From Limnohabitans sp. Rim8 (GTDB lineage Bacteria; Pseudomonadota; Gammaproteobacteria; Burkholderiales; Burkholderiaceae_C), in contig NZ_CAMDLM010000002.1 of the NCBI RefSeq assembly GCF_945901735.1, positions 1-64,000 of the forward strand: a stretch of 64,000 bases of DNA, in the 5' to 3' direction. Positions 42,940-53,300 of this stretch are shown here, piece by piece. Made by a program: the position numbers and the translations under genes. Within the stretch, counting starts at the first letter, position 1, and each line of letters opens with the position of its first letter. Under the pieces are notes generated by a model, which saw nothing but the letters and a program-made list of their open reading frames with translations, did no database searches and was not told the origin of the DNA.

Positions 42940-43263
42940 ATGTTCAACAAAGGACAACTCGCTGGCTTGATGAAACAAGCCCAGGCCATGCAAGACAACC
43001 TGAAAAAAGCCCAAGACGAATTGGCATTCGTTGAGGTCGAAGGCCAAGCCGGCTCCGGCATGGTCAAGGTGCTGATGACCTGCAAACACAGCGTGCGTCG
43101 CGTCACCATCGACCCCAGCTTGCTGGCTGACGACAAGGACATGCTGGAAGACTTGGTGGCGGCCGCCTTCAACGACGCCGTTCGCATGGCCGAAGAAGTC
43201 TCGCAGCAAAAAATGGGCAAGCTCACCGCCGGTTTGCCACCGGGCATGAAGCTGCCTTTCTGA
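42940..43263 (+). CDS. ybaB: Nucleoid-associated protein YbaB/EbfC
   Basis: The 107-residue protein starts [20 protein letters not shown] and has [20 protein letters not shown] near 35, the usual YbaB profile, with a C-terminal [10 protein letters not shown]. It binds DNA as a dimer. The dnaX-ybaB-recR order is conserved. A ribosome site AAGGAAA precedes the ATG. Confidence 0.95.
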   Translation: MFNKGQLAGLMKQAQAMQDNLKKAQDELAFVEVEGQAGSGMVKVLMTCKHSVRRVTIDPSLLADDKDMLEDLVAAAFNDAVRMAEEVSQQKMGKLTAGLPPGMKLPF

Positions 43264-43273
43264 GCGCCTGAAC

Positions 43274-43864
43274 ATGGCCGACACCCACGCCCTTGCCACA
43301 TTGGTGCAGGCCCTCAAGGGCTTGCCGGGGGTGGGCATCAAGTCGGCCCAGCGCATGGCTTTTCAGCTACTGCAAAACGACCGGGCCACGGCCCGGCAAT
43401 TGGCGGCAGCCTTGGACAACGCAGTGCAAAAAATCCGCCACTGTGCGTGTTGCCACACTTTCACCGAAGCCGAGTTGTGCGACACCTGTCTGGACAATGC
43501 CCGAGACCGCACGCTGCTGTGCGTGATTGAAACCCCGGCCGACCAGTCGGCCATCGAGCGCACAGGCACCTACCGGGGTTTGTACTTTGTGCTCATGGGC
43601 AAACTCAGTCCGCTGGACGGCATCGGCCCGCACGACATCGGCCTGGCCAAGCTGAAAGAACGCGTGGGAGATGGGGTGTTGGCCGAGGTGATCTTGGCGA
43701 CGAATTTCACCGCCGAGGGCGAGGCCACCGCCCATGTGATTTCTGAAATGATTCGCCAGCAAGGTCTGAAGGTCACGCGACTGGCCCGCGGTGTGCCTGC
43801 AGGCAGCGAGCTGGAATACGTGGACTTGGGCACCATCGCCCACGCCTTGGTCGACCGGCGCTGA
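43274..43864 (+). CDS. recR: Recombination mediator RecR
   Basis: The 196-residue protein has the helix-hairpin-helix [20 protein letters not shown] near 14-33. The zinc finger is C-x2-C-x(12)-C-x2-C near 57-74, the Toprim segment [17 protein letters not shown] near 80-96, and the Walker B-like tail AGSELEYVD near 175. It works with RecFO to load RecA at gaps. It lies ten bases after ybaB. Confidence 0.96.
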   Translation: MADTHALATLVQALKGLPGVGIKSAQRMAFQLLQNDRATARQLAAALDNAVQKIRHCACCHTFTEAELCDTCLDNARDRTLLCVIETPADQSAIERTGTYRGLYFVLMGKLSPLDGIGPHDIGLAKLKERVGDGVLAEVILATNFTAEGEATAHVISEMIRQQGLKVTRLARGVPAGSELEYVDLGTIAHALVDRR

Positions 43865-44047
43865 CCATTGGCGGGCCCTTTGGGTTGCGGCGCTGAACCG
43901 CCCCTGGGCTGCATGTCGGTGGATGGTTGGCTTGTCAATGACCTGCAATCCATTACGTAAAAACCCGATCGGGATCAATCCCAATGCGCGATGCGCTGCG
44001 CCTGATTAAGCTGGGCTTGAGTCCATTTTTCTCCAGGAGTGATGCGG

Positions 44048-45097
44048 GTGAATTCAGCCCACGCCCTTCGCCGTTCGCTGTTGCTGGCTGCCGTTGGCTC
44101 GCTGGCCTCAGCGCAAGCGCCCACTGCCCTGTCCTCTGAGGCCAGTCGTGCTTTGCCGCGCGTCCGCTTGGCCCTGGCCGCCAGCCACAGCCTCTACCAC
44201 TTGCCTCTGACCCTGGCCGAGCGGCTGGGGTTTTTTCGGCAGGCGGGTGTCCAACTGGAGTGGCTGCCACAGGAGTCGGGCGCCAAGGCTTTGAGCATGG
44301 CCCTGTCGGGCCAGGCCGATGTGGTGGCCGGGGCTTACGAGCACCTGTTTGCCCTGCACCTCAAGGGGCTCAATTACCAAAGTTTTGTGCAAATGAGCCG
44401 CACGCCACAAGTCAGCTTGGGGGGCAGTACGCGTGCTGGCATGGCCTGGCGCTCAGGGGCAGACATCCGTGGCGTGCGTTTGGGCATTTCGGCGTTGGAC
44501 TCAACCACTTACTGGACGGCTTGCCAATGGCTGTCGCGTCAAGGCTTGACGGCCGAGGATGTGGAGTTTGTTCCGGTGGGCTCGTCGCAGGGGGTCATGG
44601 AGGTGCTGCGCAGCGGCAGCATCGATGCCCTGTGCAATCCGGACCCGGTCATGTACTGGCTGGAGCAAAAAAACGACATCCGAATCCTGGGCGATGCCCG
44701 AACCCTGCAAGGCACTCGCCACTTGATGGGAGGCCTGGTGCCGGGGGCCAGCCTGTTCGCGCATGCTGCTTTTTTGCAACTGCATCCCGATCGGGCGCAG
44801 GCCCTGAGCGATGGTGTGGTGCAGGCCCTGAAGTGGCTGCATACCGCCGGCTTGACGGACATCTTGCGAGCCGTTCCTGCGGGTCATTGGATGGGCGACC
44901 GGGCGATCTACCTTGGCGCATTTGAGAAACTGCGTGAGTCTTACGCCGTGGACGGGATCGTGCGCAGCGAAGATGTGGCGCATTCCTGGCGTGTGCATGC
45001 CAGGTTGATGGGTACTTACGGGCCCAAACCTCTGGTGCCCGAGAGCACATTCACCAACGTTTTTGCGCAAAAGTCCAAAAGCCGTCGGTTGACTTGA
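44048..45097 (+). CDS. ABC-type substrate-binding protein (NMT1/SsuA-like)
   Basis: The roughly 349-residue protein has a signal-like N-terminus (ALRRSLLLAAVGSLASAQA). The NMT1/ThiY/SsuA fold follows: LAASHSLYHLPLTLAERLGF near 40, GAKALSMALSGQADVVAGAY near 70-90, and SALDSTTYW with LCNPDPVMYWLEQ. Sulfonates, nitrate or thiamine precursors are possible ligands. No ABC permease or ATPase is adjacent, so it is an orphan. AGGAG at 44035-44039 favours the GTG at 44048. A GTG at 44039 and an ATG at 44042 would lie on or too near that site. Confidence 0.8.
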   Translation: MNSAHALRRSLLLAAVGSLASAQAPTALSSEASRALPRVRLALAASHSLYHLPLTLAERLGFFRQAGVQLEWLPQESGAKALSMALSGQADVVAGAYEHLFALHLKGLNYQSFVQMSRTPQVSLGGSTRAGMAWRSGADIRGVRLGISALDSTTYWTACQWLSRQGLTAEDVEFVPVGSSQGVMEVLRSGSIDALCNPDPVMYWLEQKNDIRILGDARTLQGTRHLMGGLVPGASLFAHAAFLQLHPDRAQALSDGVVQALKWLHTAGLTDILRAVPAGHWMGDRAIYLGAFEKLRESYAVDGIVRSEDVAHSWRVHARLMGTYGPKPLVPESTFTNVFAQKSKSRRLT

Positions 45098-45157
45098 TCT
45101 GAGGCGTCATGGGCGCAGCGCCCAATGGCCCCTAAGAGTGGGCAAAAGAGGTTTTGT

Positions 45158-46771
45158 TCAGCGTTTGGGTGCAGCTTGGGCTGCAGGCCTGTCGGAACGC
45201 TTGTCAGAGCGCGCAGCGGTTTTGGCGCGTGCCTGACTGCGCTGAGGTGCTGACTTTCGGGAGGCCTTGGCCGGCACATAAATGCTCAAAATTTGTCCAT
45301 TGGACAGCGTGGCATTCGGTTTGAGACGGTTCCAGTCTGCCACGCTGGTGGCGCTCACGCCGTGCCGTGATGCCAAACGCATGAGCGTATCGCCTGGGCG
45401 GGCCTTGACCGTGATCTTGCGCAACACCAACTCGGGGGCCAGCAGCAGTTGGCCGTTGTCGGCCAGGTGCTCGGTCACATCGCTGTCCAGCTTGCCTTGG
45501 CGCGGCACCAGCAAAGTGGAGCCGGCCTTGACCAGCATGCGAGCTGGAATGCCGTTGACACTGCGCAGCTGCTCCGCGGACATCCCCACTTGCTTGGCCA
45601 CTTCTTCTGCCGGCATGGTGCGAGGTGCTTGCCAGGCCGTCCAGCTGGACAGGCGGCGTTCTGAGTGCGCTTGCAGGTTGGTTTGAAACACCGTGGCGTT
45701 GTCCCAAGGCAGCAGGATGAGCGGCGTGCCTGCCGCCAAAATCACGGGGCGGTTCATGGCAGGGTTCAGGGCCTTGAAGTCTTCCAGGCTCACGTTGGCC
45801 AGTTTGGCGGCTATGGCCACGTCGATGTCCCGCTCGATGGCCACGCTCTTGAAGAAGGGGTGGTTTTGGATCAGGGGCAACTCGGTCTTGAAGGCTTCGG
45901 GTTGGGCCACGATGTTTTTGACCGCTTGCAGTTTGGGCACGTAGTAGCGCGTTTCGTCGGGCATGCGCAGGTCGCTGTAGGTCAGTGGCAAGCCTTGCGC
46001 CTTGTTGCGCGCCAACGCCCTGCCCACGCTGCCTTCGCCCCAGTTGTAGGCGGCCAAGGCCAGGTGCCAGTCGCCAAACAGGGTGTAAAGTTTTTGCAGG
46101 TAATCGAGAGCCGCACGGGTGGACTCCAGCACATCGCGGCGCTCGTCCCTGAAGAGGTTTTGTTTCAGGTCGAAATATTTGCCTGTGGCCGGCATGAACT
46201 GCCACATGCCCGCGGCCTTGGCGCTGGACACGGCTTGGGGGTTGAAGGCCGATTCGATGAAGGGCAGCAAGGCCAGCTCGGTGGGCATCTTGCGCCGTTC
46301 AAGTTCCTCAACGATGTGAAACAGGTAAGGCCGCGAGCGCTCGGTCATGCGCAGCATGTAGTCGGGCCGACTGGCATACCACTGCTCGCGGTTACGGACC
46401 AGGGGGTTGTTCAAGTCGGGCATGGCAAAGCCCCGGCGGATGCGCTCCCAGATGTCGATTGGCTCTTGCAGACCGAGAATGGCATGAGGCTTGAGGGCCA
46501 CCGGCCGCTCCTCGTTCATTTCGGTCACCGCAGGCGCCAAAGGCACCGCAGGGCCTGACACGGTGGCAGGCACCGGCGGCGCGGGTTTCACGGGTGGCAC
46601 CGTCATAGCGGCGGGTGTGGGCGTTGTGGGCGCTGCCTCGGCCGCAGGCAGGCGCTCTATGGGAGGCTGCGGGCTAGGCACCGAGGTGGCGCATCCAGAT
46701 AAGAAAGCCGCCAGAAGCAAGACCCAGCTGGGGCGGATGAGGCGGGCTGGGGCCAGGGCAGTCAGGTTCAT
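45158..46771 (-). CDS. mltD: Membrane-bound lytic murein transglycosylase D
   Basis: The 537-residue lipoprotein has a lipobox LSGC near residue 26. A lytic transglycosylase (SLT) domain at about 120-260 carries the catalytic Glu in LPFIESAFNPQ and AAGMWQFMPATG. C-terminal LysM-type repeats near 385-435 and 465-510 (KARPGDTLMRLASRHGVS) bind glycan, and a basic tail closes the protein. It cuts peptidoglycan to anhydro-muropeptides. The start overlaps the gloB stop by four bases (ATGA), so the two are an operon. Confidence 0.94.
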   Translation of the reverse strand: MNLTALAPARLIRPSWVLLLAAFLSGCATSVPSPQPPIERLPAAEAAPTTPTPAAMTVPPVKPAPPVPATVSGPAVPLAPAVTEMNEERPVALKPHAILGLQEPIDIWERIRRGFAMPDLNNPLVRNREQWYASRPDYMLRMTERSRPYLFHIVEELERRKMPTELALLPFIESAFNPQAVSSAKAAGMWQFMPATGKYFDLKQNLFRDERRDVLESTRAALDYLQKLYTLFGDWHLALAAYNWGEGSVGRALARNKAQGLPLTYSDLRMPDETRYYVPKLQAVKNIVAQPEAFKTELPLIQNHPFFKSVAIERDIDVAIAAKLANVSLEDFKALNPAMNRPVILAAGTPLILLPWDNATVFQTNLQAHSERRLSSWTAWQAPRTMPAEEVAKQVGMSAEQLRSVNGIPARMLVKAGSTLLVPRQGKLDSDVTEHLADNGQLLLAPELVLRKITVKARPGDTLMRLASRHGVSATSVADWNRLKPNATLSNGQILSIYVPAKASRKSAPQRSQARAKTAARSDKRSDRPAAQAAPKR

Positions 46772-47541
46772 CGGAAGTTGTTTTTCCATTGGCGAAGCGC
46801 TGCAAAGGTGGTCACATCATCCACGACCAGGCGGTCACGCTGGCGCACGGCGGCAGCGACACAGGCCATGCGGCTTCGCAAGAAAGGGTTGATGGCGCGT
46901 TCGGTTTGAAGCGCCACAGGCAAAGTGGGCAGCGTTTGGCTGCGCAGACGCGTGCAACGCGCCAAGTGGTCTTGCAGCGCCAAGTTGCCGGGTTCGACAG
47001 CCAGCGCAAACTTCAGGTTGGACAAGGGGTAATCGTGGGCGCAGCAAACCCGCGTGGCACCTGGCAAGGCGGCCAAGCGGTCAAGCGAGTCCAGCATTTG
47101 GGCCGGCGTGCCTTCAAACAAACGCCCGCACCAGCCCGAAAACAGCATATCGCCACAAAAAAGCAGTGGGTCTTGGCCCGTGGGTTGCGCCCAAAAGGCG
47201 ATGTGACCCAGGGTATGGCCTGGCACCTGGTGAACCTGAAGTTGCAGGCCATGCCAGTCAAAGCAGTCACCTTGTTGCAGGCCTTGGGTGGGCACGGGCA
47301 TTTGCTCGAGGGCGGGGCCCAGCACGCGTGCCCCGGTTTGTGCCACCAGTTCGGCCAGGCCGCCGGTGTGATCGGCGTGGTGGTGCGTGACTAGAATCGT
47401 GTCCAGCTGAAGACTTGGGTGCGCTTGCATCCAGGCCAGCACGGGCGCACTGTCGCCGGGGTCCACCACGAGGGCGTGGCGGTCGGTGTGCAACAACCAA
47501 ATATAGTTGTCTGCGAAAGCGGGCAGGGCAATGAGTTTCAT
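46768..47541 (-). CDS. gloB: Hydroxyacylglutathione hydrolase (glyoxalase II)
   Basis: This 257-residue metallo-beta-lactamase fold has the binuclear metal motif THHHADHTGG at 52-61, a further His in PGHTLGH near 112, Asp in FCGDMLFSG near 133, and the late His in CCAHDYPLSN near 170. It hydrolyses S-lactoylglutathione to lactate and glutathione. It starts divergently from the methyltransferase gene within one CATG. Confidence 0.95.
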   Translation of the reverse strand: MKLIALPAFADNYIWLLHTDRHALVVDPGDSAPVLAWMQAHPSLQLDTILVTHHHADHTGGLAELVAQTGARVLGPALEQMPVPTQGLQQGDCFDWHGLQLQVHQVPGHTLGHIAFWAQPTGQDPLLFCGDMLFSGWCGRLFEGTPAQMLDSLDRLAALPGATRVCCAHDYPLSNLKFALAVEPGNLALQDHLARCTRLRSQTLPTLPVALQTERAINPFLRSRMACVAAAVRQRDRLVVDDVTTFAALRQWKNNFR

Positions 47542-48421
47542 GGATCGTTCGATTATAGAAAGCCAACCCCCCCCGCCCGCTTGGCTGGCGCATCTCGGGC
47601 AGCCGGTGGCTTCGCGCTTGCTGGCCTGGGAGCAGGCTCAGACCGATGCGTTGCTGGCCGATGTCTTTGGCTACCACGCGGTGCAACTGGGTTGGCCAGA
47701 GCTCAAGGCCTTGCGCCACAACCGAATGCCCCATCGCTGGCAAGCGGGCGCCGAGTTCGAATGGCCTCAATCGAACAAGGCCTTGTGCGCGCCAGAGCTG
47801 CAGAACTTGCAGCCGCCGCAGTCCCCGCCCCCTGCCATACCGCTGGAGGATGACCCCGATGTGTGGCTAGACAGCCGCGCTTGGCCTTGGCAAGCCGACA
47901 GCCTGGACCTGGTGGTGTTGCCGCACACTTTGGAGCGCTCGGCCGATCCGCACGCCTGTTTGCGCGAGGTCGAACGGGTGCTGATTCCCGAGGGGCAGGT
48001 GCTGATCACGGGCCTCAATCCCATGAGTTTGTGGGGCCGGCGGCCACTGCGCGGCAGCATGCGCTTAGTAGGGGGCGCGCCGGTGCACAGCCTGATCGCG
48101 TATCGGCGCCTGCGCGATTGGCTGCGGCTGCTGGGTTTTGAGGTGCAGGTCAGCCGTTTCGGTGGCTGGAGCCCAGCCCTGGGCAGTGAGCGCTGGATGC
48201 AGCGCCTGGGTTGGATGGAGCGCGCGGGTGAGCGTTGGTGGCCGATTTTGGGGGGCGTTTATCTGTTGTTGGCCACCAAACGTGTGCCTGGGGGGCGCTT
48301 GTTGCCGGCGCGCCCATGGCGCACGGTACGATCGCCCGCTGCAGCGACCGCGCCCGTCGCCCGCTCCGATACCTTCATGGCCTACCCCCCTGCCGAGAAA
48401 GACGCTTTTGACCCACGTTGA
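47540..48421 (+). CDS. Class I SAM-dependent methyltransferase (YafS-like)
   Basis: The 293-residue protein has a degenerate SAM-binding part and clear later methyltransferase motifs: [16 protein letters not shown] near 115-130 (motif IV with the D/N-LPxxLE pattern) and [16 protein letters not shown] near 150-165. The gloB-methyltransferase-rnhA order is as in E. coli gloB-yafS-rnhA. Its substrate is unknown. I chose ATG 47540 (MDRSIIES). This start overlaps the gloB start on the other strand. The 3' end overlaps rnhA. Confidence 0.85.
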   Translation: MDRSIIESQPPPPAWLAHLGQPVASRLLAWEQAQTDALLADVFGYHAVQLGWPELKALRHNRMPHRWQAGAEFEWPQSNKALCAPELQNLQPPQSPPPAIPLEDDPDVWLDSRAWPWQADSLDLVVLPHTLERSADPHACLREVERVLIPEGQVLITGLNPMSLWGRRPLRGSMRLVGGAPVHSLIAYRRLRDWLRLLGFEVQVSRFGGWSPALGSERWMQRLGWMERAGERWWPILGGVYLLLATKRVPGGRLLPARPWRTVRSPAAATAPVARSDTFMAYPPAEKDAFDPR

Positions 48422-48854
48422 AATTCACACCGATGGTGCCTGCAAAGGCAACCCCGGCCCCGGCGGCTGGGGCGTTCGTCTGCAGTCCGGCCAGCATCTG
48501 CAAGAGCTGTTTGGCGGTGAGTTGAACACCACCAACAATCGCATGGAGATGACCGCCGTCATCGAAGGCCTGTTGGCCCTCAAGCGCCCTTGCCAGGTCA
48601 CGCTGTACCTCGACAGCGAATATGTGCGCAAGGGCATCACCGAGTGGATCCATGGGTGGAAAGCCCGGGGCTGGAAAACTGCCGCCAAGCAGCCTGTCAA
48701 AAATGCCGACTTATGGCAAAAACTCGACGCCGTGGTGTCCTCTTCGGGACATCAGATCGATTGGCGCTGGGTCAAAGGCCACAACGGCGATCCGGGCAAC
48801 GAGCGGGCCGATGCACTGGCCAACCTCGGCGTGGACAAAGCCTTGGGCCGATGA
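48408..48854 (+). CDS. rnhA: Ribonuclease HI
   Basis: The 148-residue protein has the RNase HI active-site set: Asp in [15 protein letters not shown], Glu in [12 protein letters not shown], Asp in [11 protein letters not shown], and the late Asp in NERADALAN. It removes RNA from RNA:DNA hybrids. The only start that fits the family is the TTG at 48408, inside the end of the methyltransferase gene (14-base overlap). No in-frame ATG is close. This predicts modest, coupled expression. Confidence 0.93.
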   Translation: MTHVEIHTDGACKGNPGPGGWGVRLQSGQHLQELFGGELNTTNNRMEMTAVIEGLLALKRPCQVTLYLDSEYVRKGITEWIHGWKARGWKTAAKQPVKNADLWQKLDAVVSSSGHQIDWRWVKGHNGDPGNERADALANLGVDKALGR

Positions 48855-49005
48855 AATGGCTGGCCCAAGCCGGCACAGGCCAGCGCCCATGCCGCACGGA
48901 TGCCAAAGGCTTGGCCTGTCTCAAGGCCCTGCCAAGCAGAGGGAAATAGCTTGCACGCTGTTACATTGCTGGAGTCTTGGCGTACGAAACCTGAGAGAAA
49001 CCTGA

Positions 49006-50382
49006 ATGGCTTACAAGAAGAAATATGCAGTGCTGGCCCTGCTGGGCATTTCCGTGGCCTCTGGGGCCGCATGGTGGTGGCAAAACAAGGCCCTGGTTGA
49101 CGGTGCGGCACCCACTGCGGCGGCTTCTGCACCAGGTGGTGCTACCGGTGCCTCCGCTGGTGCGCAAGGGGCCGGACCGGCTGGCGGAGCAGGCCGGGCG
49201 CCTGCAGTGGAGGTGGCTAAGGTGGAGAGCATGACCTTGGTGGACGAGACCCAGGCCGTGGGCAGTTTGCGCTCGCGCCAGGGCGTGATGCTGCGCCCCG
49301 AAGTCGCTGGGCGCGTCAAACAGATTTTCTTCAACGACGGCCAACGCGTGCGCAAGGGTCAGTTGATGGTGCAGTTGGAGGACCAACTGCAGCAGGCCCA
49401 AGTCGCTCAGGCGCGTGCAGAACTGTCCATTGCCGAGGCCAATCACAAGCGCAACCAGGAACTGGTGGCGCAAAATTTCATCAGCCAGCGCTCGCTGGAC
49501 GAGAGCGCAGCAGCCCTGGAAGTCTCGCGCGCCAAGTTGTCTCTGGCGCAGGCCACGCTGCAGCGCCTGCAGGTGTTGGCCCCGTTTGATGGGATCACCG
49601 GTCTCAAGCAAATCAACGTGGGCGATTACCTCAAAGACGGCGCGGACATGGTCAATGTGGAGGACATCGATGCGGTGCTGCTCGACTTCCGTTTGCCGGA
49701 GCGTTTTCAGGCCAAGGTCCGAGCGGGTCAAAAAACGCAGCTGACGGTGGACGCCTTGCCGGGGCGGCCTTTCTCAGCCATCGTGCAAGCGGTGGACCCT
49801 TTGATCGAAGCCAATGGTCGCTCTGTCGGCGTGCGTGGCTGCATCGACAACCGCCAGCAGCAATTGCGCCCTGGCATGTTTGCCCGCGTGAATGCGGTCT
49901 TTGGCTCGCGCGACAACGCCTTGGTCATTCCCGAGGAAGCCATCATCCCGCAGGGCGGGCGCACCTTTGTCGTCAAGGTGGTGCAGGGTGACAAGCCCGA
50001 TGTGCGCGTGTCCGAGCGTGTGGTAGTCAAGGTCGGCTTACGTCAGCCGGGCAAGGTGGAAATTCTGGAAGGTTTGTCTGCCGGTGACACGGTGGTCACA
50101 GCGGGTCATCAGCGCTTGCAAAAGGACGGCACGGCCCTGCGCGTGGTGGACTTGCCCCAATCTTCAGGTGGCAAGCCTGGTGGTCCCCCTGGGCCGCCCG
50201 GTCCTGCAGGGCCGGGCGCTCCCGTTGCAGGCGCTTCGCCTGCAGGGGCTGCAGCACAAGGTGCAGGTCCGCAAGGTGCTCGTGCTTCTGGCGCTGGACG
50301 ACCTCCTGGTCAAGGCGCGGGCCGTCCTGTGGCCTTGACGGGTCCCAACCCTTGCCTGAGGGAAGCCGATGCAGCTCGCTGA
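49006..50382 (+). CDS. RND efflux periplasmic adaptor (MexH/HlyD family) with Gly/Pro/Ala-rich tail
   Basis: The 458-residue membrane-fusion protein has an N-terminal signal anchor (KKYAVLALLGISVASGAAWW) and a low-complexity Ala/Gly linker to about 65. Lipoyl and hairpin parts follow (GRVKQIFFNDGQRVRKGQLM near 105, coiled coil to 190), then a beta-barrel and membrane-proximal domain (RPGMFARVNAVFG near 290). The last 70 residues are a collagen-like Gly/Pro/Ala/Gln tail, unusual for the family. The gene overlaps the pump gene by 14 bases. Confidence 0.9.
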   Translation: MAYKKKYAVLALLGISVASGAAWWWQNKALVDGAAPTAAASAPGGATGASAGAQGAGPAGGAGRAPAVEVAKVESMTLVDETQAVGSLRSRQGVMLRPEVAGRVKQIFFNDGQRVRKGQLMVQLEDQLQQAQVAQARAELSIAEANHKRNQELVAQNFISQRSLDESAAALEVSRAKLSLAQATLQRLQVLAPFDGITGLKQINVGDYLKDGADMVNVEDIDAVLLDFRLPERFQAKVRAGQKTQLTVDALPGRPFSAIVQAVDPLIEANGRSVGVRGCIDNRQQQLRPGMFARVNAVFGSRDNALVIPEEAIIPQGGRTFVVKVVQGDKPDVRVSERVVVKVGLRQPGKVEILEGLSAGDTVVTAGHQRLQKDGTALRVVDLPQSSGGKPGGPPGPPGPAGPGAPVAGASPAGAAAQGAGPQGARASGAGRPPGQGAGRPVALTGPNPCLREADAAR

Positions 50383-53300
50383 AGTCTCCATCCGACGGCC
50401 TGTATTGGCCGTCGTCATGTCCTTGTTGATCGTGTTGATTGGTGCCGTCAGCTTCAAGAGCCTGTCTTTGCGCGAATACCCCAAGATCGACGAGCCCACT
50501 GTCACCGTGACCACCCGCTATGTCGGGGCCTCGGCCGAAGTGGTCGAGTCGCAGGTCACCAAACCGCTGGAAGACTCGATTGCCGGCATTGACGCGGTCG
50601 ATGTCATCACCTCCATCAGTCGCGCCGAGCAGTCGCAGATTACGGTGAAATTTCGTCTTGAAAAAGACGCCGACACGGCAGCAGCCGAAGTGCGTGACCG
50701 CACATCGCGGGTGCGCAACCGTTTGCCACAAGCCATCGAAGAACCGGTGATCGCCAAGGTCGAAGCCGATGCTTTTCCGGTGATTTGGCTGGCTTTTTCC
50801 AGTGACACGCTCAATGCCTTGCAAATCAACGACCTGGTCAACCGTGTGGTCAAGCCGCGACTGCAGACCGTCACGGGAGTGGCCGACGTCCGTATTTTTG
50901 GCGAGCGCAAATACGCCATGCTGGTCTCGCTGGACCATGCCCGACTGTCGTCCTACAAACTCACCCCACAAGATGTGGAAGACGCCATCCGGCGCAGCAA
51001 CCTCGAGTTGCCAGCGGGCCGGATTGAATCGACCAACCGCGAATTCAGTGTGTCCTCGCAGACCGACCTGACCCGCCCGGGCCAGTTTGGCGAGATCGTG
51101 ATCCGCAGTGTCAACGGTTTTCCAGTCAAGCTGCGCGACGTCGCCCAGATCAAGGAAGACGCCGCGAATGACCGCAGCGCGGTGCGGCTCAACGGGCGGC
51201 CTGCTATTTCTGCGGGTGTGATTCGGCAGGCCACGGCCAACCCGCTGGAACTGTCGGCAGGCGTGCGCGAGATGATTCCTCGGTTGAAGGCCGATTTGCC
51301 TGGTGACATTGCGATCGAGGTGGCCAACGACAACTCGGTCTTCATCGACCGATCCATCAAGAATGTGTTCACGACCATTGTTGAGGCCGTGGTGCTGGTG
51401 GCCTTGGTGATTTTCGTGTTCTTGCGCACCATCCGCGCTTCCATCATCCCCATCATTACCATCCCGGTCAGTTTGATCGGCGCGTTTGCCATGATGGCCT
51501 TGGCGGGCTTCACCATCAACACCCTGACCCTGTTGGCGTTGGTGCTGGCCATTGGTCTTGTGGTGGACGATGCCATTGTGGTGCTGGAAAACATTTACCG
51601 GCACATTGAAGAAGGGCTGGACCCGTTTTCCGCCGCCATCAAGGGTGTTCGCGAGATCAGTTTTGCCGTCATCGCCATGACCATGACGCTGGCTGCCGTG
51701 TTTGCGCCCCTGGCTTTCACGCCCGGGCGCACCGGCAAGTTGTTTGGCGAGTTTGCGCTGGCGCTGGCTGGCGCGGTGATCGTGTCCGGTTTTGTGGCCT
51801 TGACCTTGGCACCCATGCTCAGCAGCAAATTGCTGCGCCACAACCCCAACCCCAGCTGGTTCGACCGTTTCATGGAGCGCAGGCTCACGGGATTGTCCAA
51901 TGGCTATGAAAGGCTGTTGACCTTGATCCTGAACCGCGCCCGTTGGGTGGTGGTGCTGGTCATGATCGGTTCGGGTGCCGGCATTGCCATGATTTACCCC
52001 ACCATGAAGCAAGAACTCGCGCCGCTGGAAGACCGGGGTGTGATTTTGGCCACCGTCAACGCGCCCGATGGCGCCACGCTGGAATACACCGACCGCTATG
52101 CCCGTTCGCTGGAGAAGTTCGGTCAGGCCTATCCCGAGTTCGACCGGATTTTTTCCAACATGGGCAACCCCACAGTCGGCCAAGGCTCGGTGGTTTACCG
52201 TGCGGTGGACTGGGACGAGCGCAAGCGCACCACCCTGGAGATCGCGCGTGAATTGGGTGGCAAGTTCAACAGCCTGCCGGGTGTCAATGCATTCCCGATC
52301 ACGCCGCCCTCCTTGGGGCAGGGCTTTCGCGAGCGACCGCTTAACTTTGTGATTCAAACCTCCGACAGCTACCAAAATTTGAATCAGTTGACCCGCCAGT
52401 TGATGGACGAGGTGGCCAAGAACCCGGGCATCTTGTCGCCTGATGTGGACTTGCGTCTGAACAAACCCGAGTTGCGCATCGAGGTGGACCGCGTGAAGGC
52501 CGCCGAGCTGGGCGTGAGCATCGAAGTGGTGGCCCGCACCATCGAGACCATGTTGGGCGGCCGGGTGGTCACGCGTTACAAGCGCGATGCTGAGCAGTAC
52601 GACGTGATTGTGCAAACCTTGGCCGCCAGCCGCAACACGCCCGACGACATTGACGTGATCCAGGTGCGCGGTCGCAACGACACCATGGTCCCGCTTTCTA
52701 GCCTGGTCAAGGTGCGCGAGAGTGTGTCGCCGCGCGAGCTGAACCACTTTGGTCAGCGCCGTTCGGTGTCCATCACCGCCAACCTGGCCCCAGATTACTC
52801 GCTGGGCGAAGCGATCAAGTTCATGGATGAAGCGGCGGCCAAAGTGCTCAAGCCGGGCTACACCACCGAGCTCAACGGCACATCACGCGAATTCAAGAAC
52901 TCGCAGGGCGCTTTGGTGGTCGTCTTCGTTCTGGCGCTGTTGTTCATCTTCTTGGTCTTGTCTGCCCAGTTTGAGAGTTTCATCGACCCCTTTGTCATCA
53001 TGCTGTCGGTGCCCTTGTCCACGATCGGGGCGCTGCTGGCGCTCAAATGGACGGGCGGGTCGCTCAACGTGTATTCGCAAATCGGCCTGATCACCCTGGT
53101 GGGCTTGATCACCAAGCACGGCATTTTGATCGTGGAATTCACCAACCAACTGCGCGAACAAGGCATGAACATGCAAGAGGCCTTGATCAAGGCGTCGGCC
53201 CAGCGGTTGCGCCCGATCTTGATGACCACCGGGGCCATGGTGCTGGGCGCGGTGCCGCTGGCCTTGGCCACCGGCGCAGGTGCTGAAAGCCGCACGCAAA

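Noticed and set aside
49006..50382. Collagen-like tail as a separate surface protein fused by frameshift
   Set aside because: The frame is continuous and the stop overlaps the pump start in the usual way, so it is part of the adaptor.
50096..52747. Very long open frame on the - strand opposite the RND pump gene (also 23423-25216 opposite garD and 8022-9515 opposite the helicase)
   Set aside because: These are antisense mirrors of GC-rich genes. Their proteins are His/Gln/Gly-rich with no domain, while the + strand genes carry full family motifs.
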